Assembly (NCBI GenBank): GCA_937925645.1
Contig: CALAMB010000190.1
Coordinates: 1-24,974 of the forward strand
Direction of reading: 5' to 3'
Origin: an uncultured Acidobacteriota bacterium
Lineage (GTDB): Bacteria; Acidobacteriota; JAAYUB01
Length of the DNA: 24,974 nucleotides
Position 1 is the first letter of the stretch. Every line of letters starts with the position of its first letter. Both the position numbers and the translations under genes were made by a program. Shown here in pieces: positions 7,046 to 15,190 of this stretch. The notes beneath the pieces were generated by a model. That model worked only from the letters and a program-made list of their open reading frames with translations. It did no database searches and had not been told where the DNA came from.

Positions 7046-9247
7046 ATGTTGGAAAAAAGCGCACCAGCCGGGCAAAACCGGCGCCGGAGATTCCCCGGAC
7101 TGTTCTGGCTGGTGATCCTGTTCGAGTTCTTCGAGCGCGGATCGTACTACGGGATGATGAGCGTCCTGTCGGTGTATTTCACCGACGTGCTGTTCTTTCC
7201 CAAGGAAAGCGTCGGTGTCATCAAGAGCGTCATCCAGCCGATCCTGTACTTCCTGCCCATCGTGAGCGGCGCGCTGGCCGACCGGTTCGGTTACCGGAAG
7301 GCGCTGACCGTCGCCTTCGCCCTGCTGGGGACCGGCTACTTCCTGACCAGCCAGTTCACCACCTACACCTACGTGTTCCTGGCGCTGGTCGTGATGGCCC
7401 TCGGCGCGGGCACCTTCAAGCCCATCATTTCGGGCACCATCGCCCGGGTGACGGATAAGGAGAATTCCACCCTCGGATTCGGGATTTACTACTGGTCCAT
7501 CAACCTGGGGGCGTTCCTGTTTCCGCTCATCCTGGTGCCGTGGCTCAAGAACAGCTACGGCTGGCACTGGGTGATCATCGCCGCCGCCATCGGCACCGGA
7601 ACCATGCTGATCCCGATGTTCCTCTTTTTCCGCGAACCGGCCCGGCCCACGGAGGGCGCGGCGGCGCGGGCCAGCCTGGTGCAGACGCTGGCCAACGCGT
7701 TCGAGATCGTTTTTTCGCCGGTGGTGATGGTTCATCGCCTGGCCCGCCGGTCCCTGCCGGCGGCGCTGGGGGTCGCCGTCGGCCTGCTGGCGTTCGGCGC
7801 ATGGGCGGTGTACGAGTACGCCACGCCGCCGGAAGCCGAGATCTATGTCGAAGCGGTGCCCCACACCCTGTGGGGCAAGACGTTGCTGGTGGCGGTGCGG
7901 CGCGACCAGTCCAACCCGGCGGATTTCAGGCTGCAGGCGGCGGGCGACAACCCGGCCCAGGCCGGCCGGCCGATGTACCGTCTCGACGTGTTCAAGCCGT
8001 CAGACCGGCCGGCGTTCGTCGACGCCCTGGTGGCGAAACTGCGGGCGCGGCTGGATTGGCCGCGGTTGGATCGGGCGGAGCTGCGGCGGATCATTCAGGA
8101 GTCGGAGCAGCGGCCGGTGCTGCGGGTGAGCCGCCGGCCGGGGAGCCCCTCGGGCGAGGCGTCCGCGGCGGTCGATCTGCGCCGGACCGGTTCCGGACGC
8201 TATCACCTGCAGGTGCGCGCCGATCAGCCGGGCGACGCGGAGTTGACGGCGGCGATGGTCCGAATTGAAGCCGAGCCGCTGCTGGCAGGAGTCGAGCCAG
8301 GCGCCCTGCGCGACGCGCTGGCCGAAACCGTCCGCCGCCCGTTCTTCCTCCTGTTCCTGTTCCTGTTCTTCGCCACCGCTTTGCTGGCGGTGATTCTCCG
8401 GGAGCGGCTGCAGGCCGGCACGCCGGCCGCCGGCCGGTACGTCCCGTGGCTGGCGGTGGCGGCGATGCTGGGCAGCATCTGGCTGTTGCCGGGGCTGACC
8501 CTGTTCGCCCGGATCCTGTGCTCCTGCGTCTACCTGACCATCCTGAGCGTGTTCCGGATGGATCTGGCCGACACGGCGCGCTTCGGCGACCACTTCCGCT
8601 TCCTGCTGATGATCTTCATCTATTCGGGCTTCTGGGTCCTCTACTTCCAGATGTTCGATTCCGTGCTCTGGTACGTCAAGGCGTACGTCGACGCCGCGCC
8701 GCTGGACGGTCTCGTCAACTCGGCGCTGGCCGCGCTGGGGGTGGCGTGGCGCTGGCGCTTCGACGTGGAGCACGTCACCGTGATCAACGCCGGCACCATC
8801 ATCGCCCTGCAGCTGGTGGTCTCCAAGCTGTTCGAGAAACGGGCCGCCCTGCCCACCATGATCACCGGCATCGTGCTGGGCACCGCCGGGTTCGCCATCC
8901 TGGCCGTCTCGCCCCACATCTGGGTGTTCGTGCTGGGGAACATCGTCTTCTCGCTGGGCGAGATGACCGCCCACCCGAAGTTCTTCAGCTACGTGGGCCA
9001 GATCGCCCCGCGGGCCCACGTGGCCATGTACATGGGTTACCTGTCGCTGTACGGCGTGATCGGGTCCAGCATCGCCGGGGTGCTGGGCGCCAACCTGTAC
9101 GTGCGGTTCGTGGACCGCATGAACCAGCCGCGGCTGCTGTGGCTCATCTTCGCCGGTATCGGCGCCGCCACGGTCGTCGGCCTCCTGCTGTACCACAAGT
9201 TCCTGAATCCCCATCGCGAGGCGCCGGACGACCGGGGCACTGCTTGA
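7046..9247 (+). CDS. POT/PTR-family proton-coupled peptide transporter with a large soluble insertion
   Basis: This 733-residue inner-membrane protein belongs to the proton-dependent oligopeptide transporters. The signature ExxER motif is present in helix 1 (FEFFERGSYYG, residues 26-36; the usual F after ER is G here). The family motif YYWSINLGAF (148-157) and GTFKPIISG (122-130) follow. Usual POT proteins are about 450-600 residues. The extra length is a hydrophilic block at about 258-430, lying between hydrophobic helices at about 238-256 and 433-451. Transport helices resume after that (FIYSGFWVLYFQMFDS, LGNIVFSLGEMTAHPKFFSYVGQIAP, the last matching the helix 10 POT motif). ATG 7046 follows GGGAGGG. 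It is divergent from a secreted carboxypeptidase. Di- or tripeptide uptake is the best guess; the insertion is of unknown function. Confidence 0.9.
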   Translation: MLEKSAPAGQNRRRRFPGLFWLVILFEFFERGSYYGMMSVLSVYFTDVLFFPKESVGVIKSVIQPILYFLPIVSGALADRFGYRKALTVAFALLGTGYFLTSQFTTYTYVFLALVVMALGAGTFKPIISGTIARVTDKENSTLGFGIYYWSINLGAFLFPLILVPWLKNSYGWHWVIIAAAIGTGTMLIPMFLFFREPARPTEGAAARASLVQTLANAFEIVFSPVVMVHRLARRSLPAALGVAVGLLAFGAWAVYEYATPPEAEIYVEAVPHTLWGKTLLVAVRRDQSNPADFRLQAAGDNPAQAGRPMYRLDVFKPSDRPAFVDALVAKLRARLDWPRLDRAELRRIIQESEQRPVLRVSRRPGSPSGEASAAVDLRRTGSGRYHLQVRADQPGDAELTAAMVRIEAEPLLAGVEPGALRDALAETVRRPFFLLFLFLFFATALLAVILRERLQAGTPAAGRYVPWLAVAAMLGSIWLLPGLTLFARILCSCVYLTILSVFRMDLADTARFGDHFRFLLMIFIYSGFWVLYFQMFDSVLWYVKAYVDAAPLDGLVNSALAALGVAWRWRFDVEHVTVINAGTIIALQLVVSKLFEKRAALPTMITGIVLGTAGFAILAVSPHIWVFVLGNIVFSLGEMTAHPKFFSYVGQIAPRAHVAMYMGYLSLYGVIGSSIAGVLGANLYVRFVDRMNQPRLLWLIFAGIGAATVVGLLLYHKFLNPHREAPDDRGTA

Positions 9248-9293
9248 GCCGTTCCACTCCCCGGCGCCGGAGCCGTTCGCAAGGAGTTCGCTG

Positions 9294-11171
9294 ATGCCCG
9301 CTGACAATTTCCTCCGCTTCCTGCAGAAGGAGCACCTCGCGTTCATGGACGGCGCGATGGGCACCTACCTCTTTCAGAAGGGCGTCCCCATGGACTCCTG
9401 CATCGAGGCCCTCAACCTGAGCCAGCCGGCCCTCGTGCTGGGCGTGCACCGGGAGTACGTCGCCGCCGGGGCCGAGATGCTCATGACCAACACTTTCGGC
9501 GCCGGCGCCGTCCGGCTGCAGCGCTTCGGCCTGGATGACCGTCTCGAGGAGATCAACGCCGCGGGCGTCCGCCTGGCCCGCGAGGCCGCCGGACGCCAGG
9601 GCTACGTGGCCGGTTCTCTGGGGCCGCTGGGCGCGCTCATCGAACCCCTGGGCAAACTGGGCATCGACGAAGTCGAGGCGTTCTACCAGCGGCAGGTACG
9701 CAGTCTCGTCGACGCGGGGGTCGACCTGCTGATTGTGGAAACCATGAGCCAGCCGGCAGAGGCGGCGGCGGCGGTGCGGGCCGTCCGGTGTCTCACCGAC
9801 ATGCCCCTGCTGGTGTCGTTCGCCGTGGGCGAGAACGGATTGACCCGGTATCAGGCGCCGCTGGAACGATGCTTCACCGAGCTGCCGATGGACCAGGTGG
9901 ACGGGGTGGGACTGAACTGTATCGTCGGACCGTACGCCATGCTCGGCCTGGTGGAGCGCGCCCGCCCCCTGGTGGACCGCCCCTTCCTGGTGATGCCCAA
10001 CGCGGGGCGGCCCCGGCAGCTCGACGGCCGGACGTTTTACGTCTCGACCCCCGACGATTTCCGGCGCGCCGCGTCGCGATTTCCCGATCTGGGCGTGACC
10101 CTGCTGGGCGGCTGCTGCGGCACCACGCCCGAGCACATCCGGGCGATGTGCGAAAGCGTGCGGGCCGAACGCGCCCGCCGCAAGTGGACACAGGTGGTGC
10201 GGACCCGTGGCGACGCCGGTTCCGCCGGGGCCGCGGCCGAGCCGCCCGCGGCGCCGCAGAAGGCGGAGGGCCGGGCGCCGTCGCGCCTGTCTCAGCAGCT
10301 GGCCGCCGGCCGGCGGGTCAGTCTGGCCGAACTGGTGCCGGGAAAGGGCTCGGGGAGCGGGAAAGCTCAGGGACGCGCCCGGGCGCTTCAGGAGATGGGC
10401 GTCGACGCCATCAACATCCCCGACGGTCCCCGCGCCACGGCCCGGATGTCGCCGCTGGCCCTGTCGGTGCTGATCCAGCAGCAGGTGGGCGTCGAGGCGA
10501 TCCTCCATTACGCCTGTCGCGACCGAAACATCCTGGGCATCCAGGCCGATTTGCTGGGCGCCTGGGCGCTGGGCATCCGCAATCTGCTGCTGATCACCGG
10601 CGATCCGCCGGTGGTGGGCGACCTGCCGCGGGCCACCGGTGTGTTTGACCTGGACGCGATCGGTCTGGTCAACCTGGTCCACGGTCTCAACGAAGGCCGG
10701 GACGTGGGCGGCAACGCCCTGGACGAGGCCACCGACTTCTTCATCGGCGTGGGCGCCAATCCGTTTGCCGACCCGCTGGATCGGGAGCTGACGCGACTGC
10801 GCTGGAAGGTCCTGGCCGGCGCCGATTTCATCATCACCCAGCCGGTGTTTGACGTCGATCCCTTCCTGGCGTTCATGGAACGTGCGGCCACATTCGACCT
10901 GCCGGTGCTGGCCGGCGTCTGGCCGCTGGTCTCATTGCGCAACGCCGAATTCATCAGCTCGGAAATCCCGGGGATCCACGTGCCACGGCGGATCCTGGAG
11001 GAGCTGGCCCGGTATCCGGATCCCGCCGATCAGCAGAAGGCCGGTCTGGCCATGACCGCGGAGACCGTGCGCCGGCTGATGAACGCCGCGGGGGTGCGCG
11101 GCATCCAGTTCTCCATCCCGCTGGGCCGCTACCAGGTCCTCAACCACCTCGTCGCGGAGGTCCGTCGATGA
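9294..11171 (+). CDS. Bifunctional homocysteine S-methyltransferase / methylenetetrahydrofolate reductase
   Basis: The 625-residue fusion has the YitJ-type architecture. Residues 1-300 are a homocysteine methyltransferase barrel (MDGAMGTYL; zinc ligands Cys209 in GLNCIVG and Cys274/Cys275 in GGCCGTTPEH). A disordered Ala/Pro-rich linker covers about 303-335. Residues 340-625 are a flavin-dependent MTHFR barrel: Glu346 (SLAELVPGKG), HYACRDRN (405-412), LLLITGDPP (431-439) and FIITQPVFD (512-520), which fits the family's folate/FAD sites. It reduces methylene-THF to methyl-THF and can pass a methyl group to homocysteine. ATG 9294 follows AAGGAG. Its last codons overlap the start of metH (ATGA at 11168-11171), so the two are translationally coupled and the MTHFR product is the methyl donor for MetH. 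46 bases separate it from the transporter gene upstream, so its own promoter is not evident. Confidence 0.94.
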   Translation: MPADNFLRFLQKEHLAFMDGAMGTYLFQKGVPMDSCIEALNLSQPALVLGVHREYVAAGAEMLMTNTFGAGAVRLQRFGLDDRLEEINAAGVRLAREAAGRQGYVAGSLGPLGALIEPLGKLGIDEVEAFYQRQVRSLVDAGVDLLIVETMSQPAEAAAAVRAVRCLTDMPLLVSFAVGENGLTRYQAPLERCFTELPMDQVDGVGLNCIVGPYAMLGLVERARPLVDRPFLVMPNAGRPRQLDGRTFYVSTPDDFRRAASRFPDLGVTLLGGCCGTTPEHIRAMCESVRAERARRKWTQVVRTRGDAGSAGAAAEPPAAPQKAEGRAPSRLSQQLAAGRRVSLAELVPGKGSGSGKAQGRARALQEMGVDAINIPDGPRATARMSPLALSVLIQQQVGVEAILHYACRDRNILGIQADLLGAWALGIRNLLLITGDPPVVGDLPRATGVFDLDAIGLVNLVHGLNEGRDVGGNALDEATDFFIGVGANPFADPLDRELTRLRWKVLAGADFIITQPVFDVDPFLAFMERAATFDLPVLAGVWPLVSLRNAEFISSEIPGIHVPRRILEELARYPDPADQQKAGLAMTAETVRRLMNAAGVRGIQFSIPLGRYQVLNHLVAEVRR

Positions 11172-14100
11172 GACGCTCGCGGAACGAGCTGCTGGCCACC
11201 CTGCGGTCCGAGGGATTGCTCTTCGACGGAGCCATGGGCACCCTGCTGGACGCCCGCCGCGACCGTCTGCCTGCCTTCGACTGCCCGGAGCGGCTGGTGC
11301 AGGAGGTGCCCGAGGCGATCCGGGAGATCCACCGCGATTACCTGGCGGCGGGCGCAGATGTCGTCACCACGTGCACCTTCGGTGGAACCCCTCACAAGCT
11401 CGGATTGCACGGCCTGGAACCGCAAGCCCGGGCGATCAACCTGGCGGCGGCGAAACTGGCGGGTGAGGCCGCGGCGGCCTTCCCGGGCGCGCTGGTGGCG
11501 GGATCGATGGGGCCGACGGGGTTGCTCTCCATCGAGCGGCGGACCGACTTTCAGGATTTCTACCGCAATTTCCAAGTCCAGGCGGAGGCGCTGCTGGCGG
11601 GCGGCGTGGACCTGCTGCTGCTGGAAACCTGCAACGACATGATGGAGACGCGGGCCGGCATCCTGGCCAGCCGGGACGCCATGGCCCAGACCGGCCGCGA
11701 CGCCCTGCTGGTGGTCAGCTTTTCCACCGACGCGCAAGGCAACCTGCTCTTGGGGACGCAACTGGCGGCCGCCGCCTTGGTGGCCGACCATCTCGACGTG
11801 GACATGATCGGCCTGAACTGCTCCATGGGGCCGGATGAAATGTACCGTCTGGCCGGCGAGCTGCGCCGGCTGGTGGCGGCGCCTCTGCTGGCGATGCCCA
11901 ACCGGGGGCTGCCGCGCAACGTCGGCGGACAATCGGTGTTCGATCTGCCGGCGGAGACTTTCGCCCGTAAAACCGCCGCTTTCCGCGGGCTGGGATTTCG
12001 CTCGCTGGGCGGCTGCTGCGGCACGGACACCGCCTGCATCCGCGCCCTCCGCGCGGAGATGGTCGCCGCCCCGCTGGCGCCGGAACCGCCGCGGGAGCGG
12101 GTGCCGGCGCTCACCGGCCTGTTCGAGGCGATGGTGCTGGCCACCACGCCGCGCCCCATCCTGGTGGGCGAGCGGCTCAACTACCACGGCAGCCGGAAGT
12201 TCCGGAACGCCGTGGACGCCAACGACATGGAGACCGTCGCGCAGCTGGCCCGGATGCAGGTGGAGCGCGGTGCGCGGGTGCTGGACCTGAACCTGGCCAC
12301 CCGCGACGTCCAGCGGCAGATGGAGCTGGTCCGACAGGTGATCCCGCAGGTGAGTCTCAACGCCCCCCGGCCGCTCATGGTGGACAGCACCGACCTCGAC
12401 GCCATGCGCGAGGCGTGCCGCCGGCTGCAGGGGCGGGGCGTGCTCAATTCATGCAATCTCGAAGACCTCGATAAATGCCGCGAAATCCTGGCCCTGGCCC
12501 GCCGTCACGGCATGATGGTGGTCTGCCTGCCGCTGGCGGGGGAAGGATTGCCCCGGCAGCCGGAGGAGCGGCTGCGGAACGCCCGGCGGCTCTGCGAGCT
12601 GGCGGCGGCGGCGGGGCTGTCCCGCCAGGACCTGATCCTCGATCCGCTGATCCTGACGCTGGGGACCGGCCAGCCCGAGGACCGCGACAATGGGCGGCAG
12701 GCGCTGGAGACCCTGCGGCTGTTCAAGACGGAGCTGCCCGGCTGCTTCACCGTGATGGGCGTCAGCAACGTGTCGTACGGCTTGCCGGCCGCCTTCCGGC
12801 CGGTACTCAACAACGTCCTGCTGCATCATGCGGGCGCGGGCGGTCTGGATTTTGCCATCTTCAACCCCATGGAGCTGATGCACCGCACCGAAATCCCCGC
12901 CGACCGGTGGGGCCTGGCCGAAGACCTGCTGCTGAATCGCCGGCCGGACGCCTTGCAGCGCGTCCTGGAAATCGGCCACGAGCCGCTGCTCACCGAGAAT
13001 GGCCCGGATGCCGGCCTGGACACGCTGTCCCTGCCGGAACGGCTGCGCCGCCAGATCGTCCGGCGGGACCGGCACGACTTCCTGCCGCGGCTGGAGGAGG
13101 CCGCGCGCCAGACGGCGCCCCAGGTGCTTATTGAAACCGTCTTCCTGCCGGCCATGGCGGAAGTGGGCCGGTTGATGGATACCCGGGGCCTGCCGCTGCC
13201 GTACGTGCTGGAGTCGGCGGCCATCACCCAGGCGGGACTGCAGCACCTGAAGCGGCATTTCCCCTTCCAGACCGCGGCGGGGCGGGGCCGGATCGTCCTG
13301 GCCACGGTGAAGGGCGACGTTCACGACATCGGCAAAAACCTTGTGCGCATGCTGATGGCGCATAACGGATTTGAAGTGGCCGACCTGGGCGCCGACGTCG
13401 CCGCCGAACGCATCGTCGCCGCCGTCCGGGAGGAGTCGGCCGACATGGTGGGGCTGTCCGCCCTGCTGGTCTCCACGTCGCGGGAGATGCGGCGGGTGGT
13501 GGAGCTGCTGCACCGGGACGGCCTGGATGTGCCGGTGCTTGTGGGCGGCGCGGCCGTAAGCGAAGCGTACGCCCGTGAATTGGGCCGTCTGGACGGCGAC
13601 GCCTATCCCGGCGGCGTGTTCTACGGCCGGGACGCCTTCCAGGGGTTGCGGCTGGCCGAGGAGCTGGCTGACCCGGCGCAGCGCCGGGACCGCCAACGAC
13701 GGTTCGCCGCAGAATGCCGGACCGCCGCAACCATGGAGGCGCCCGCCCCGCCGCCGCCTGTCGAGGTCGCGCCGGTTCCGGAGTTGCCGCGCCTCGATCC
13801 CGCCGTGCGCGTGTTCTGCGTGGACGTGGCGCGGATGATCCGCGACTTCAACTTCGAAAAACAGTGCGGCCGCAAGCTCATGGCCGGCGCCCGAATGGAG
13901 AAGGGATTCTACGAAAGCCTCCTGCGAACGGGCGAGAAGCTGCTGCGGGAGCTGTGCGACTCATCGCTGGTCGCGCCCATGGCCGCCTGCGGCCTTTTTG
14001 AAGTGGCGCAGGGAGATGATGGCGGATTGATGATAGCCCATGGCGGCGGCCGGCTGCCCCTGAGCCTCGCGCCGGCCTGCTGGCCGCGACTGATCCGGTC

Positions 14101-14500
14101 CGGCGATTACGCCATGCTGCCGCTGCTTGTGGTTTCGCTTGGCGGAACGATCAGCGAGACGGTGCGCCAGCATTTCGACGGCGGTGATTACCTGCAGGGT
14201 TACATCCTGTCCACGATCGCGGCGGAGCTGGCCGACGAACTGGCCGAGGTGGCCACGGTCACCATCCTGAGTGAACTCGGCCTGCCGCGGGCGGGCGCGG
14301 TGCGGTACAGCCCCGGCTACCCCGTCTGGCCGGCGCTGCAGGACCAACGGATCCTGTTCGATCTGCTGGGCGTGGAGGCGCACCTCGGGGTGACCCTCAG
14401 CGAAGCGTTCCAGATGATCCCTGAGTACTCGGTGTCGGCCGGCCTGCTGCGCCGGGACAAGGACCCGGCCGGCGTGTCACCCGCCCAGCCCGCGCATTGA
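11168..14500 (+). CDS. metH: Cobalamin-dependent methionine synthase
   Basis: It transfers the methyl of methyl-THF through cobalamin to homocysteine, making methionine. The 1110 residues contain all four modules. The homocysteine domain is 1-300 (FDGAMGTLLD; zinc ligands Cys218, Cys283, Cys284). The pterin domain is about 328-600 (GERLNYHGSRKF, VMGVSNVSYGLP). The B12 cap and B12 domain are about 630-835, with cobalt ligand His719 in GDVHDIGKN and the GLSALLVST segment. A Pro-rich linker at 855-875 leads to a shortened reactivation domain (875-1090) with the AdoMet-binding RYSPGYP (1046-1052) and GVTLSEAFQMIPEYSVSAG. It is about 115 residues shorter than the E. coli enzyme, mainly in the activation domain. 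ATG 11168 overlaps the upstream stop as ATGA and has GGAGG upstream. An active domain should spare the need for a separate reactivase. No cobalamin riboswitch is visible upstream. Confidence 0.96.
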   Translation: MRRSRNELLATLRSEGLLFDGAMGTLLDARRDRLPAFDCPERLVQEVPEAIREIHRDYLAAGADVVTTCTFGGTPHKLGLHGLEPQARAINLAAAKLAGEAAAAFPGALVAGSMGPTGLLSIERRTDFQDFYRNFQVQAEALLAGGVDLLLLETCNDMMETRAGILASRDAMAQTGRDALLVVSFSTDAQGNLLLGTQLAAAALVADHLDVDMIGLNCSMGPDEMYRLAGELRRLVAAPLLAMPNRGLPRNVGGQSVFDLPAETFARKTAAFRGLGFRSLGGCCGTDTACIRALRAEMVAAPLAPEPPRERVPALTGLFEAMVLATTPRPILVGERLNYHGSRKFRNAVDANDMETVAQLARMQVERGARVLDLNLATRDVQRQMELVRQVIPQVSLNAPRPLMVDSTDLDAMREACRRLQGRGVLNSCNLEDLDKCREILALARRHGMMVVCLPLAGEGLPRQPEERLRNARRLCELAAAAGLSRQDLILDPLILTLGTGQPEDRDNGRQALETLRLFKTELPGCFTVMGVSNVSYGLPAAFRPVLNNVLLHHAGAGGLDFAIFNPMELMHRTEIPADRWGLAEDLLLNRRPDALQRVLEIGHEPLLTENGPDAGLDTLSLPERLRRQIVRRDRHDFLPRLEEAARQTAPQVLIETVFLPAMAEVGRLMDTRGLPLPYVLESAAITQAGLQHLKRHFPFQTAAGRGRIVLATVKGDVHDIGKNLVRMLMAHNGFEVADLGADVAAERIVAAVREESADMVGLSALLVSTSREMRRVVELLHRDGLDVPVLVGGAAVSEAYARELGRLDGDAYPGGVFYGRDAFQGLRLAEELADPAQRRDRQRRFAAECRTAATMEAPAPPPPVEVAPVPELPRLDPAVRVFCVDVARMIRDFNFEKQCGRKLMAGARMEKGFYESLLRTGEKLLRELCDSSLVAPMAACGLFEVAQGDDGGLMIAHGGGRLPLSLAPACWPRLIRSGDYAMLPLLVVSLGGTISETVRQHFDGGDYLQGYILSTIAAELADELAEVATVTILSELGLPRAGAVRYSPGYPVWPALQDQRILFDLLGVEAHLGVTLSEAFQMIPEYSVSAGLLRRDKDPAGVSPAQPAH

Positions 14501-14520
14501 GACGAATGATTGGAGGCACC

Positions 14521-15174
14521 ATGCAACTGCGTCACCTGATTGGCTGGGCGATGGCCGCATTGATGACCGTCGCCGCACTGGCCGACGAGAAAAAACCGCT
14601 TCCCACGCCGGCCCCGCGGGAATGCCCCGCCTGGCTGGAATCGCAGGGCGTGACGATCGGCGCCGTTCCCTATGCGGGCGAAAGTCGGATCCGCGAACTG
14701 TTCGATTCCAAGGAGCTCTTCCATCTCGGCATCGTCCCGGTGCTCGTGGCCGCCCACAACGGCGGCGATCACCCGGTGGTCATTCGGGGAACCGGCTTTG
14801 CGGTGACGGATCGGCAGGGCCAGATGATTCGGGCCCTGCCGTGGGAGAGCGTCGCCTTGGCGCTGCTCCAGCCGGACGGCCAGGTTGGAACGGCGCCGAG
14901 CACCGGCATCCCGCCCGTGGACATCATCCGGCTGGCCGGCAAGGGCAAGAAGGCGAAGCTGGTTCAGGACATGAAAAACAAGGCGTTCGGCTCGCCGACG
15001 ATCGCGCCCGGCGAAACGGCCCACGGCGTGACGTTCTTCAAGCTGGGGACCGGGCCGGGCATTTTCGAAGGAGCCAACCTGTACATCGCCGAGATCTACA
15101 ATGCCGATACCCGCGAGGAACTGGTCTTCTTCGAATTTCCGCTGCGACTGCCGCCGGAGCCGACCAAAAAGTAA
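14521..15174 (+). CDS. Exported protein of unknown function
   Basis: I do not recognise this 217-residue protein. I chose ATG 14521 because GGAGG lies 4 bases upstream and the first residues make a signal peptide (MQLRHLIGWAMAALMTVAALA, cleavage near ADEK); an upstream TTG in frame adds only 8 residues. No lipobox cysteine is present, so a periplasmic protein is likely. The mature part has a Pro-rich start, one Cys (ECPAW), then beta-rich sequence (FHLGIVPVLVAAHNGGDHPVVIRGTGFAVTD, then TIAPGETAHGVTFFKL and LYIAEIYNA) resembling an immunoglobulin-like beta sandwich with an N-terminal helical part. It starts 20 bases after the metH stop and ends 16 bases before the ATP-grasp gene, so it is in the same apparent operon. 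Confidence 0.75.
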   Translation: MQLRHLIGWAMAALMTVAALADEKKPLPTPAPRECPAWLESQGVTIGAVPYAGESRIRELFDSKELFHLGIVPVLVAAHNGGDHPVVIRGTGFAVTDRQGQMIRALPWESVALALLQPDGQVGTAPSTGIPPVDIIRLAGKGKKAKLVQDMKNKAFGSPTIAPGETAHGVTFFKLGTGPGIFEGANLYIAEIYNADTREELVFFEFPLRLPPEPTKK

Positions 15175-15190
15175 CTTCGGAGGAGGCGTC

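Noticed and set aside
9248..9293. Possible riboswitch (S-adenosylmethionine or cobalamin) before the methionine genes
   Set aside because: The gap is only 46 bases and has none of the conserved elements; any riboswitch would have to be elsewhere.
8000..9364. 454-residue minus-strand open frame over the transporter
   Set aside because: Shadow of the POT gene; rich in Gln/His/Asp as expected for antisense reading, and it crosses into the next real gene.
12449..13696. 415-residue minus-strand open frame inside metH
   Set aside because: Antisense shadow of a well-conserved gene with no independent signals.
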